The notes under the pieces were generated by a model. That model did no database searches, was not told where the DNA came from, and saw nothing but the letters and a program-made list of their open reading frames with translations. Of a stretch of DNA of 64,000 nt, positions 25,301 to 38,200 are shown in pieces. Numbering within the stretch: the stretch's first letter is position 1; each line of letters starts with the position of its first letter. Source of the stretch: Branchiostoma belcheri (lineage: Eukaryota; Chordata; Leptocardii; Amphioxiformes; Branchiostomatidae); NCBI RefSeq assembly GCF_001625305.1, contig NW_017804342.1, positions 416,336-480,335 on the forward strand, in the 5' to 3' direction. The position numbers were made by a program, and so were the translations under genes.

Positions 25301-28300
25301 CATATTCACCCTTGTGTTTTGGTTATCATTATTGTGGTTAATGTACACAGAAGAGAATTCCGAGCTGACATACATTTTGTAAGAGAGACATGAGAATGGT
25401 ATCAAGCCATCGACAGTGTACATAAAAATATACCACCGGCTATACGAACACGAGCGAAATACGACCTCCATATGTTCCGAGATTTGTCCCTACGCATGGT
25501 GCTGAAATCGTGGTGGTTGTTGCTGTCCCTGAGATATTTTCTATTTGTTGACAAATTGCGTGCCGTATGTCTGTAGTCATCTCCAAATTGTACATTTGCT
25601 CCATAAGACAATATTACGTGTGTAGGTCTGTGGGTTCAGTAGATGGAGGTGGGTTTTCCAGGAAAAGATGGGCAGGGCCAGATTAGGCCGAATCAAGGCG
25701 ATAGTGGGTATATCATCATCCATAGGCTACGCATTTCTGTACAAGCACAACAGCACTGAAACCCACGAATAAAAGGAATGGAAAAATGGATCCCTCAATA
25801 GTTTAGTTGATTCACGTTTATTGCCTGTTTATAAGCGTTAAAATGTATAGCCCCACATATGTTGTTACCTCTGAGTTAATTGTATGGAACAAACAACTGC
25901 ATGCGCTTTATACTGACTAATCTTTTACAAATTTGTCTTGTCAAAACGTTGATAATTTGGTTCATAATTGAAAATCGATCAATTTGGCATAAATGACAAT
26001 AACTTTAGCGTATGATAATGAGTTAAGATAGTTACACTTATTCATACAATCAAAATGCATGTTCACAAATATTGACGTTTTCTTCATAATCATTATCGGC
26101 TGTTGTATATCACGATGTTTTACTTAGTACCTTGATGTAAAAAAGACTGAGTCATTGCACATCAAAATTCACGGTGCGAGGCGCGCTGCAAATGAGGTAC
26201 AGTCAATCGACCTTCATACCTGTCCAAACTTGACCTTGTAAGGTCAAGGACACTTGTTTTGGAACAAGATGGCGGGCCTCGGTGCGTTACGTGACATGGT
26301 GAATCATAGGGGGATACGCTCTTCCATCTACACCCCTTTACCTTAAGCTTGTGGCAACCACGCAAGGTTACGCCCAATGTGCTCTGGAACACTATACACT
26401 AGTTAACGTTTAAACAACACGCCTACAACTGGCAGGCCGTCATTTTGTGGTAGCTAGCACTTTGCTGTACCCCTGCCCACGCCAGGGACCATTTCAACAG
26501 AGTAAAACAACTGTAATAAGCAGACCTGGGAGGCGGGGGAACAATTTGGTTCTATCTGTATCGACCACACAACGCTCACCTGTGGCCACCAACGTACTGT
26601 TAACATCGCTGTAATTTTCCTACTCATGTGAACTACACTTAAATGAGTTCCGATATATATTTCATCAGTGATGAAACCTGAAGTAGGTAGTAGGGGTATA
26701 CAGGCATGGAAAAGGAACAAAAAGAGAGGAGGGAGAGATAGAAAGAGAGAGAAAAAATCAGAGAGAACGAAATTACTCCAGATGGCATCACGACACACAC
26801 ATATCTTAAAACTCTCATTTTTATCTACGTTTGTATGAATATTCAAAATGTAGTGATGTTGAGAATTATAAACGACAAAGTAGGAAAAGCTAGAATGCTA
26901 CGCACGATTTCATATAAAACTACCAAAGTACCCTATCTTATACACATATGCGTCATCTAAGCACCGTCAAATTGGCTTGTAAAGAACTAGTAATGGGGAG
27001 GTTGTCCTGACCGATTGGACTTCATGCGTCGTTTCTAGTACCAGTATTTCAGTGACAAAGAGATCACGTTACGTAAAATGTTGCGCAAAATCTGTCGTTT
27101 CTAGTACCACTGTCACAATGACAAAGAGAACAAGTTATGTAAACACGTTACGTAAGATCTGTGGGTGTGTGGCAACAATGACCATAAAGGGTCAATACAT
27201 ATGAAGCTGTTGTTTGTCCCTTTACGATTCTATCGTCTTTTGACGACAAAAAGGTTTAAGATATCAACACAATACGACGGAGGGCAGGCGATTAGCAAGA
27301 GAGGTTATTAGCGAGGGCAAGGGACTTCTCTCAAAACGCCGTACGCTATCTATATTCCACAAGCACAGCAGAGCAATATCATCCCCCGAATCATTTCCAG
27401 AATTGTAGTAGTTCAATTTCAACAACCAACGCAGCTATTGAGAAAAGTAACGTTAGCTGCAGCAGCTACAGTGTGGTAGAACCAGTAGGCGTTTGTTTCA
27501 CTACTTGGTGTTGGACAAAAGCGAGTCTTCCCACGCTGATCGTTAGTTCGGACGGGTCCTCAGGGGAAGCTGATAAAGGGTGAGAGAGAACAGACTCTCA
27601 GTGAGAAGGGCGATATCAGATCCAACCCACGGGGACCTGCTGATCTCACATCAGCCGCAGGAAAAGAAATAGGCTCCTAATTAGTCAGAAACGAAACAGA
27701 AAATCATTATAGTGTCTTCAAGTCCTGGGCTACGCCCTTGTACCAAATACTGTACCGATGGCATCAACGAGTGGCTTAGATTGTCATTCTCATACAGGAC
27801 TGTTCAGCCATAACCTAAGCTGTAGGGCTGTTAAAATAAGGATTTTGCCATGGTCAATATTGACAGAAGGAGGCCATATAGAATGCCCAAACTATTTCGT
27901 GACTTTGAGCAAACTCAATTAGTCGTGTAAATCCAGGTAAATATTCCCTTCTCTTGCAGTCTTATGGTTACCGGTTCTTATTGTTATGCTTGGAGCAATA
28001 GACGTAAGGTCCTGATTGTCATGAATGCAAATTTTCTAATTAGATGCGTTTCGTACAAAGGAAACATGCGTCGTACATTTTTAAAATCTCCGAATGTTCT
28101 TTCCATGCATCCGTAGTCCAACGATACACTATACAGCTTTCAAAGGACAATAAGTTATCAAGGATGAAGAAAGTGAGTGAGTGAGTGTGTGAGTGAGTGA
28201 GTGAGTGAGCGAGCGTGTGAGTGAATGAGTGAGCGAGTGAGTGAGTGAGTGAGTGAGTGAGTGAATAAGTGAGCGAGCGAGTGAATGAGTCGCATCGCGT

Positions 28301-29242
28301 ACCAGTGCAGGAAGTCAACTACCAGGATGGCCGAATGGGAGGAGGCGTTGGACGTAAGTCCCAATATGGATGTTCGTCTTCGTGATCATGAGTTCGAACC
28401 CCACTCCCGACAGACACATATGTTAGAAAGATTTTTTTACATCAACCTCGTCGTGCTCTAGCAGACAAGGGATCTAGAAATGACCGGCTCAATTCATCCT
28501 TAGCATTCCGGAGTAGACGTCGTGTTCTTGGGAAAGGTTTTGAAATGAAATGCCTGCAGAGGGACACTACTATAATCACCTACATCTCTGTCTAAGTTTC
28601 AGTTTATATACATGTATATAGAAACATCTTTCAACACTTCTCTAGGGCGTAGCCTACTTCGCGATCATTCACGATACACGACCGCAGCTCACGGGAGCTT
28701 TTTCCCCAACATGTAATGACAAGACGTGGTGACGGCACACTCAAGTTTTCTTTTCATCTTAATTTTAAGCCGCCACCAACACAGACGACAATACAATACT
28801 CATTGAATGACATTTCAGGTCGTCCTTAACGTTACTACACGCAGCCGTTGGTAACACAGGGAACGCCGCTGATTTTACGACTCTCTACATTAGAAGAGCC
28901 GTGATCGGGACCTGGGTACGTGGCGACCGCAAAAGCAGCCATGAAGACGACAGACCGTTCAACTGGTGAGTCAAACAGCTTCAGGGTGCAGAGACAATTC
29001 CTCTGGAAGATGAAAGGCCCCTCCTCGCCCAAAAAAAGATAGAGAGTGAGTGAGTGAGTGAGTGAGTGAGTGAGTGAGTGAGTGAGTGAGTGAGTGAGTG
29101 AGTGAGTGAATGAGTGAGTGAGTGAGTGAGTGAGCGAGAGAGTGAGCGAGTGAGTGAGAGAGAGGAAATATAAACAGAGAGAGAAGAGATAGAGATAGAT
29201 AGAGAGAGAGAAAGGAGAGAGAGAGAGATAGATGGAGAGAGG

Positions 29243-29291
<49 letters not shown>

Positions 29292-32200
29292 TTTAAACAT
29301 CTTGAAGCACCACAAGGCCAATATAAAGGAGATGTTTAAGTGGGATGATATGACTCAGTGGCGAAGGAAGATGCAGAATCTGTAAACAGATATAAGACAG
29401 AGCTCTCTCACCAATCTCCTGGCGATGACAGCTATGATAGAGCTCCCACGCGAACGTATTATATAATATTCCCCTAGACACAGTTTTCCATCCCTCCCTT
29501 CAGCCAAACGCGTTGTTAAATAAGTATTAGCCCTCGGGCAAGAATTTGCAATAAACAAACTTTAAATGGTTAAAACGGTTTTGAACATGACGGTGTCAAG
29601 CTGATCTTGTAACGTCATTATGAAAGACACGCCGGGCATATCCATGATGCACAAAATGACTAAATAAACTGGTGGATGTCCCAATTAATAAGTACCTAAT
29701 ACCAGCCCAGAAGAGAACAAGAAATAGCCATGCCTGTCAAGTACCAGAGTTGTCAATCAATCAACCAAGGATTGAGGTGTCCATGAATTCATTCTTTCCT
29801 AGAACTATCGCAGAGTGGAACTCGCTGTCACCAAGTACAGTAGGGACATTGTCATTAGATAGCTTTAAACAATGCCTAGAGTTAGATGTTCAAGGGTTAG
29901 GTGTAACAAGTCGATCGGTGTAATGTATCCAGCTGCCGCCGCGCCGCATGCCTGCGAAGCTGGTGTGTTACGCCGAAAGGCGGTTATACACAGATACATT
30001 CAGAGAGGGGGCTGCCTACGTCCCCCTGCGCCTACTCTCAGTCCTCGACTTTCACCTAAACTTTCGTGCAAACACATCCATCTACAAGTACACATTGGTG
30101 AAATTGATATGCACATGATATATACTAGAAAGTACATGCAGGCTGGCTTACTGGAAATTGCTAAATCCACCCTCCCACAAGACCTTAGCTGAGCGTATCG
30201 CGTAACGTACCTTTCCATACAGGTGCTTGACAAGTCCGTCCGAACGTGTCCGAGATGAGAAGGCAAAGAAAGAGACAGGCGAGATTTTCTAGTGAGGAGG
30301 AAGAGTCCGTGTTCACGTGATGTGACACGCCTAACACCCACAAAGATCTAGCTGTGGCCAGTTTCTAGTCTCGCACACAGACCTTGTAGGAGGGGACCAT
30401 TCCAAGCGTTCGCGACCGGCTGGGGTTGGTCGTGAGTCGATCCTGATTTCCAGCCCACTTTATCTTAGTAGAGACAGCCAACGCAAGACTACCAAGAAAC
30501 CACGCTACACCTACTACCCCAAGGGAGAGATATGCTCCTTCAAAATGACTCTTTGGAAATAGGGATTTAGCGGTTTGGATTCCCTGTGTAAACGTACGAG
30601 GAGAACAAAAATAACCTCAAAGATGCTTGTTATCAATTCCAGAGATGACAGGCGACAGGGACTACTAATCACTCCTTAGGAGTACGTAGGACGTTTTTGT
30701 TCTAATAGTGGGCACCATGTAGCGAAAACAGTCCTTCCGGGTAATATACTACTACAAAGAAACTAACTACAGCAGAGAAGAGATGCCAAACAATGAACCG
30801 GTCCTTCGCATTGAAAGCCAAACTGCTTGAACTAAATGACCTCTCAATAGACCCATTCGACTTTCACAGATCGCATAATTTGCCTACGTCACAGGGGGAC
30901 ATTTCGAAAGAACGTCATTCTAGAACGCTGAAGTCGAACGGAGCTTGCGCTCTCGGTGTCCCCCCTGTTAGATCATTTTTTTACTAAAAGGTAGGTAAGT
31001 GTCTATTTTCTTGGTAATATATGCGGACATGACAGGAAAACAGGCACCAACTTTGTATGGTGGCATTCCGTACAGCAATTTAAGGTTATTTTGTTTTGTG
31101 ACGTATGCAGTTTATGCGATCCGTGAAAGGAACTTTCGAAATGTCCCCCCTGTGAAGTAGTTTCTATTCGAAATGTCCCCCCTGTGACGTAAGCACTTAA
31201 TGCGATCCGTGAAAGTCGAATGGGTCTATTGACCAGGTACAAAGCAATGAGCTCATTTAGCTAACTAAGCAAATGGGGCTAGGGTGCCGCCTAACTAGCT
31301 AGACATCTTTTCTGCTGTCACCGCCCAATCAAATCGACATTAAGTGACTAATTATAACATTTGACTGACACAGCTAAAGAAAGAACACAAAGATCGACAA
31401 AACTGTTCTGTGCTTCCTGTCTCTTCTGTGCTTCCTTCTGTGCATCCTTTGGAGAAACCCGCATCTTCCTATTAAGATGTTTTTGTTCTAAGGCCACAGC
31501 AAGTAATTTTTATGGATGACATCAGCGCACGCATTAATTTTCGCATGATTTTGGTGAAAAAAAACAAGAAATTTTTCTGACCTCTGACAGTGGTCAACAT
31601 GCCGAAAATGGGCAAATATGTCTGTTACCATGCCGGAACGTAAATGGCAGATAACTATGAAGACAACAGACAAGAAAAGACTCTGATTTAATTTTTTTAC
31701 TTTGATGCAGTGATATGTGATACTGGCTGTGTATATGTGATGTTCTCACTGAATCAAAACCATTTGTACAATTATTAAGTCAAAATTTGAGAACGTAGGA
31801 AATTTGTTTTTTTTAGCCCGCCTTGTTTTTTTTCGCCCCCTCGCATTAGATTCGGATCTGCGGAGTCCATAAATTTACTTGCTGTGGTCTAAACAATTTG
31901 CAAGAGTTCTCTAACAACGTTGAAACCATGCGTATACGTCGTTTTTCACTCTCAACCAAATGTAAGAAACAGGCTTCGTCCGTCAATGCATTGACCATGG
32001 CATGGTCGACTCCTAATGGCTGAACTAAATGACCAATTAACTTTTAAGTGACTAGTGGTGGACAAAGACTGCCTTCACTTGGTTCATTTCTTCATCGTTA
32101 GTAAAGGCGGCTCGCATCTTTATATTACAATATTCATAGTAAGGCAGCTACACACAATTATACAGCATCGTGACAGCAAGAAAGTAACACAGGCGCTTAA

Positions 32201-35200
32201 TAGAGAAATCTCTCAACATGGGTTGCACACAAAATTGTAAAAAGCAGGTAGACTTATTGATACTCAATACGAAAGATGTCTATACCAGACTTGTCTCGTG
32301 TACCTGTGGATTAATGCATTCTTCATAAAACTTTAGCTCTGGCGGCGAATTGACACAATCGAGGTGGCTAGGCTAGCAGACACAGGGATCGAGGTGACGA
32401 TTCCTTGCATTCCTGGCCTGACGTTGTGCCCTTGGGAAAGCAGAAAAGCGCTTTACACGACTTTCCCCGTTACAACCAGGTGTACATGACTTCGGTTGGG
32501 GAGGTAAAAGGTGGTGGAAGGAGAGGGATGGGCTCCGCCTTCCAATACTGTGCCCTAGTCTAGTAGTAGTAGAGCATAGACACAGTGGACTATCAACATC
32601 CTGGCCCTGTGGTCTATGGTCCTATGTGACTACCTTTACCAAACGAATGTTAATTCTTACTCAGTGTGAAAAATGACGTACAAGACCATGTTCCTACAAA
32701 ATATAAAGCTATTTGTCGGTATGACTGCCTGTTGCATCCGAAACTTTCCGAAAAGAACGTAACTTAAACAGCTTTTACATTACCTAACCTAACCTAACCT
32801 ACATACACACAGAGCCGATGTGTTACAAGGGTGACAACACAATACAGATATTTCTGTACTAACTTATGTGTAATTAGTTTCTGAAAAGCCTATCTTTGAG
32901 ACCAGACACGTGTCACGTTTCTAGTCTAGGCAACTGACCGACTGCATAAGACGTAATGTGTTATACAGTCGGTCTTTCTGAAACTTATGTGCAATTAGTT
33001 TCTGAAAAGCCTATTTTTGAGACCAGACACGTGTCACGTTCCTGGTCTAGGTGACTGACCGACTGCATAAGACGTAATGTGTTATACAGTCGGTCTTTCT
33101 GAAACTTATGTGCAATTAGTTTCTGAAAAGCCTATTTTTGAGACCAGACACGTGTCACGTTCCTGGTCTAGGTGACTGACCGACTGCATAACACATTACA
33201 CAAGACGATCACATCGTTCTGCATAACATACTGTTTGAAACCTGGCTTTTGGCGGTTTTAGTTGGATGTTTGATCAACGTGGTATCAGAATTTTGCCTGT
33301 TGTAGACAATATCTTTTCCGACAACATTTGAAATGTTGCTGTGCTTGAATACGCGAATACGACTTTAAATTGGACGTTTTTTGAACTTACACAATGCCAC
33401 AGTAACCATGGGCTGAGTTACCCCTTGCCTTGTGGCAAGTTTTGTCCTTGGTGCTAAAATATACTACCCACCATTCGTCTGATGATGACCAACCATTCAG
33501 AGACAGATGGCCATGTTTATAATTACGAACAGTCGAGAAAAAACTGGACCATATTCTTTATTCATTCATGGCACCAAAAAGCAAACCTTACAAAAGGGAT
33601 GAGACTTGAATGGTAAAGAGTTTGCGTACAAAACTACAAATAACAACGGACAAGACAGGCAATATGTACATCCTTCATATACATTATAATACATTATTTT
33701 ATACCAAGCAAACCTTCTGACTTAAGTGCAGATGAGGTTAAGGAAAGATTAAGCTAGTGATCTGACAGTTCTTTGTTGTACAGGGTTATGACCATCTGCA
33801 TCCACGAAACTAGGCCTGTCCTTGGTGCTGAACAGTCGGTGGTCGTTGCCAATATCAAACCCCAGCTATTGTTTGGACATAGTAACTGGCGTCGCGTTTC
33901 ACAGACTTCAGCTGTCTTTGGTCTAATCTTTGCAACAGACAAACAGAAAATCTAGATACATTACAAAATTCAACCAGAAGGAAATAGAACCACTCTTGTT
34001 CTTTTACTACTTGAAGGAGGTCAGTGACCTCCAAATGGAGTATTGTGGTTAGTTTTGTCCGTATGTTCGCAGCTGGTACTCACGGTCCCTTTGCTGCATT
34101 AGTATGTACTTTGGAATGTCTTCTACGTTGAACAGCTTGTTTTTGTCAGTGCCTGTGTTATCGGACCTATGAATAAAGATCCGTTTGATGGATTTTTTTT
34201 AGAAATTTGGCATGTCGGTAGATAAAGATGGTATCAAACACCCAAGCCACATGGCGAACACCATAATTGCTTCACGGAGCAGTGTGTCCTACGGTCCTTG
34301 ACAACAAAAATAGTTGTAGCCTAGTCGTCAGTCTCCACCACAGACAGAGCCATGTTTTGCTGAGTAGTAATGCTTGCCGGTATCCCGTACTGGTACAGTG
34401 CCACAGAAATGTGTTGTTAAAACTCACTATGTAAATAAATGACTAGAATATTGACTTTATAGAAATCCAAGTTTCCAAGCCCTGCAACTGCGGTAACTGT
34501 ATTGAAAGCACACAGTACTAGTTACTGCATAACTGTTGTGATTATGTTATCATGTTATGAAACCCGGTTATGTCACAAACGGACTGTCTTTGCTGGGGTC
34601 CTTCCCGGTGTGAGTGGTTCAAACCTCACAATTTTATGCGGGTCCTATTGAGGTCACCTGAGTTGGCACCGAATGGCAGCCGCTCCAGACCCTTGTGATT
34701 CAGATGACTAGAATATTGACTTTAGAAATCCAGTTGTATTGGACACCTTCTAGTACGCATCACGACTGCTGAGACTTTGGGCCGGCCCTGTCCCTGGTGC
34801 TGAAATCAAGCATTATTCCGGGTGGGCGAGAACAACCAGAGTTAATTTCAACTAGAACTCGCCACAAGCGTTCTACAGTCGAGCCAACTGCCCACAGAGT
34901 CCCAGTCACGACAGTCCTCCCCCGGCTTGGTTTTTTATCCACTCACAGTTTCTCCTCTAGTTACTACAGCCAGTACTATAACTCAACTTGATTGAACAAC
35001 AGTGAAGTTAGCTTGAACAACGATGCACAGATCGCATGATTTGTTAAAGTTGATTTTGTGTTTAGGTATTTCAGCTTCGTTGGCACTCGTCCTGCGCTAC
35101 ACAATCTCTCGCTCCCGACGCTAATTGGCCCCCTCCTCGAAAGCACGTCAGTGGAGCGCGATTTTGTCAGACCAGGTACTTCTCGATATCATTTTATCAG

Positions 35201-38200
35201 CACCTGGCTTCTATCAATTCACTGCCACTATGGCCACAAAAAGGCTACGGGATTACCTAATTTCAATTATGTGTAGCATATAATTTTCAAAGGCTTTGGA
35301 ACTATCTTTCTGTATTACAAATCGTGTGCCAAACGTCAACTTCAGCAGGGCGAATGTTAAAATATCTGTCAGCAGAGATTGTGGGCGAGGCACTGTCAGA
35401 GAGAAGGCAGGCTGCCCAAACACGTCACAATCTCCACCCCAAGATCTGCTTGGAGATTACGAAACATCAGCCACAATTATGTGAAGTAAAAGTTAAATAC
35501 AGAGAAGCGACAAATGGCAGGGTTGGAAATAAGTAACGGTGACATATCGAACGACCCCTAGCGACTGTCGATGGAAGCGACCTGATCTGTCAGAAAATAA
35601 CGTCGACAAACTGGGTCAGGTCGTCCATGACATCCGTACAGGCAGACTGTGTTCGGCACCGCGCCAACAGGATGGGCCCATCAACAGAGCACACAGCACA
35701 ACAACAGACATCCGGGTTATCTGTTTAAAAGGCATCCAATGCGATTTCAGGGCAGCAAAACTGGAAATATTCTAAACAACAAGGCAATCTTTGTAATATT
35801 GACACATACTGCTTCAAATTAGCACATCTTAATCAGCATTTCATACTTTGGGCATTTAAAACTGCAGAAACAAGCCACAAGATGAGTTCTTTATTTATTT
35901 TCTGGGTGGTACCATAACTATCAGCGCAAGGCCCTTCCAGTAACCATTTTCGTCATAATTTTGGGAATTTTTGCTCCATGAGAGTCAATATACATTAGGA
36001 TAGTGTAGTTTCAACTCAGCGTTTAAATAAATCAGGTTTCCAAGCCCTAAAAACTGCACTAGATTCCTTTAAAATCCCATCTCGTCGGGATACGATGGTA
36101 AAAATACTGCTATCTAGGAGTTGGTGATTCACTTCAAATCACTTTGATTGAGGCCTGACGAACCTCCTTCTCGTATCAGACACATAGTTACTTACATCAT
36201 AATAATTTTTATATCACCAGGAAGAATAGTGCGAAATTTATGTAACACAAACAGACAAACAAACAAACAAATGGTAAATTGTGTGGTACCAATCTACCAC
36301 GAACATTATGTACAGAGAAATACACCAGAAAGTAACGGTCAAAGAAGTGCCTGACGAAAATGCACTGTAGAACGTCCGCTAGTCGTCAAAGTTGGGCTAG
36401 GTTGCTATGGCAACGACTGGGGTGCAAAAACAAATGACGTCATGGCGATGACGTCACGTGCGTCATCTGAACGGATACACGTGCCTTACTGTCTTACAAC
36501 CCGAGAACAGATGACGTCATCTCTCTGAGTGGAGTTACCTTCGCGTAGCCTCGCCACATCCTCACCTTGTTGTAGCAGAATGACGTATCTAAGACCTCCG
36601 AGCAGACGTGCGGGGAGGTACTACATGAATCAAGCAACCAAGCAACCAACCAGAACACGGGCGTCCGGAACTTATGCATGGTGGTTTTAGACTTAAAAGA
36701 CCATATCTTAAACTAAAAAGGCGCATAACAGGAGCCAAATAACACATCTTGTGGGTGTAGTTCATGCATTGCTTCTAGACCATACTAAGACTTGCTTCAA
36801 CACAATTTATACATTTTATTAGATATATTTCATTTATGCTTAACCTTCTATTTTGATTAGCTATTCTTTGTGTACTCTCATACTTGTTGTTATTGACTAC
36901 GTAAAGTTTGATTTTGTATATGTGTTTTGGTATATGTCTTTTTGTATGGGGGATGGCAACTGTTTGCCCTCCCTTTCACTTTGTGAAAAATCAAAATAAA
37001 CAAATCTACAAGGAGTCCTCACTGTTACGTTAGGTTGTCAAGGCTGAAAGGCCGTCTGGTCGAAGTTTCCACTCTGTACTGAAGCTAGTGCACCAGTGAA
37101 CCCATCATAATTGTCATGATGAAGATTCAAACGGTCATCGACAAATCGACTCTTGTTAAACAAGTGGTTGTGAACAAAGAACTTTGCTATTCAATCATTC
37201 ACCAACCTAATGAAATCATCTATGCATGACAAACCGAACGTCATCTTGCCCTAAAGTTTTCCCTTCCCGAAAGTACTAGTCTCCGAGACTGCCGGAAATT
37301 ATGCTCCCCCTAGCGGCGCCCGAAGAACAACAAGGAAATGGGAGATTTCTATTTGCGTCATTCGGACGGCGAAAACACATAACATGACGACATTACTGAG
37401 AACTTTTTAAAAATTTGACCATCGTAAAGGAAGTATATGTCGTATCAAAGGAAGTCATTACAGTCCTTGGGAAAGGCACTTAACACCTATTTCCTCACTT
37501 GACCCAGGTGGAAATGTGTACCTAAATTCAGTTTGGGACGTCCCCCCTTATAGGACGTAAAGCCGGAGGTCCCTTGATATATAAGAAGAGCAACACCTTG
37601 AGCACATTTAAGATCCCACCACACCACACCTTCTCACTGTGTGGTTCTGGTCTTAGGTTTCACATCTTGAAGAGGTGGTAGTCAATTCTTCCACAAATGT
37701 TCTTCATCTTCCTTCATCTTAAAGGAAGTCTAATCCGGACTTAAGAAGGGAGAAGGCAACTCAAGCAACAACACTAGTAATGCGGACGTCTACAGCTGCA
37801 GAAGCGTATGTCGAACGTACTTTGCAGATAACTTTTCTTTCAACACCAGTTCCTTAACACTAAACAACAGCCCGAGGCTCAGCGGGGGTGTCTTTGCGCA
37901 CCTTAAATAACTGCTTAGTTGATAATATACCACGCATCCTACATGAACAACACTCCTGAGAAAGCATCAGGTGTACGATCGCCTGTATTCTTGGTACAGC
38001 TCAGTAGTACTTAGTGTGAAGGTCTCAGCTGTGACGGCGGTGTGGTATTTACGTATCACTCTAAGCGAGCGGCTTACGCAGACTGGCAGCTTCAAAACTT
38101 ACGTTATAAGCCAGCATACTCTGTAACGTCAACTTCGGCTGGCTGGAAAGCTGCCAGGATAATGTCACGCTCGGCAGGTGGCGTAAAGCCGGAGCCACGT

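Larger units (their letters stand above)
25150..28160. other. Intron 2, mostly featureless
   Basis: Apart from the nuclear-receptor-like palindrome at 26229 and a tandem pair at 27030-27160, no gene or family is recognised. An A/G-rich run lies at 26715-26765. Confidence 0.4.

Noticed and set aside
32785-32805. Telomere-like CCTAA repeats
   Set aside because: Only about four units; too short to suggest an interstitial telomere.
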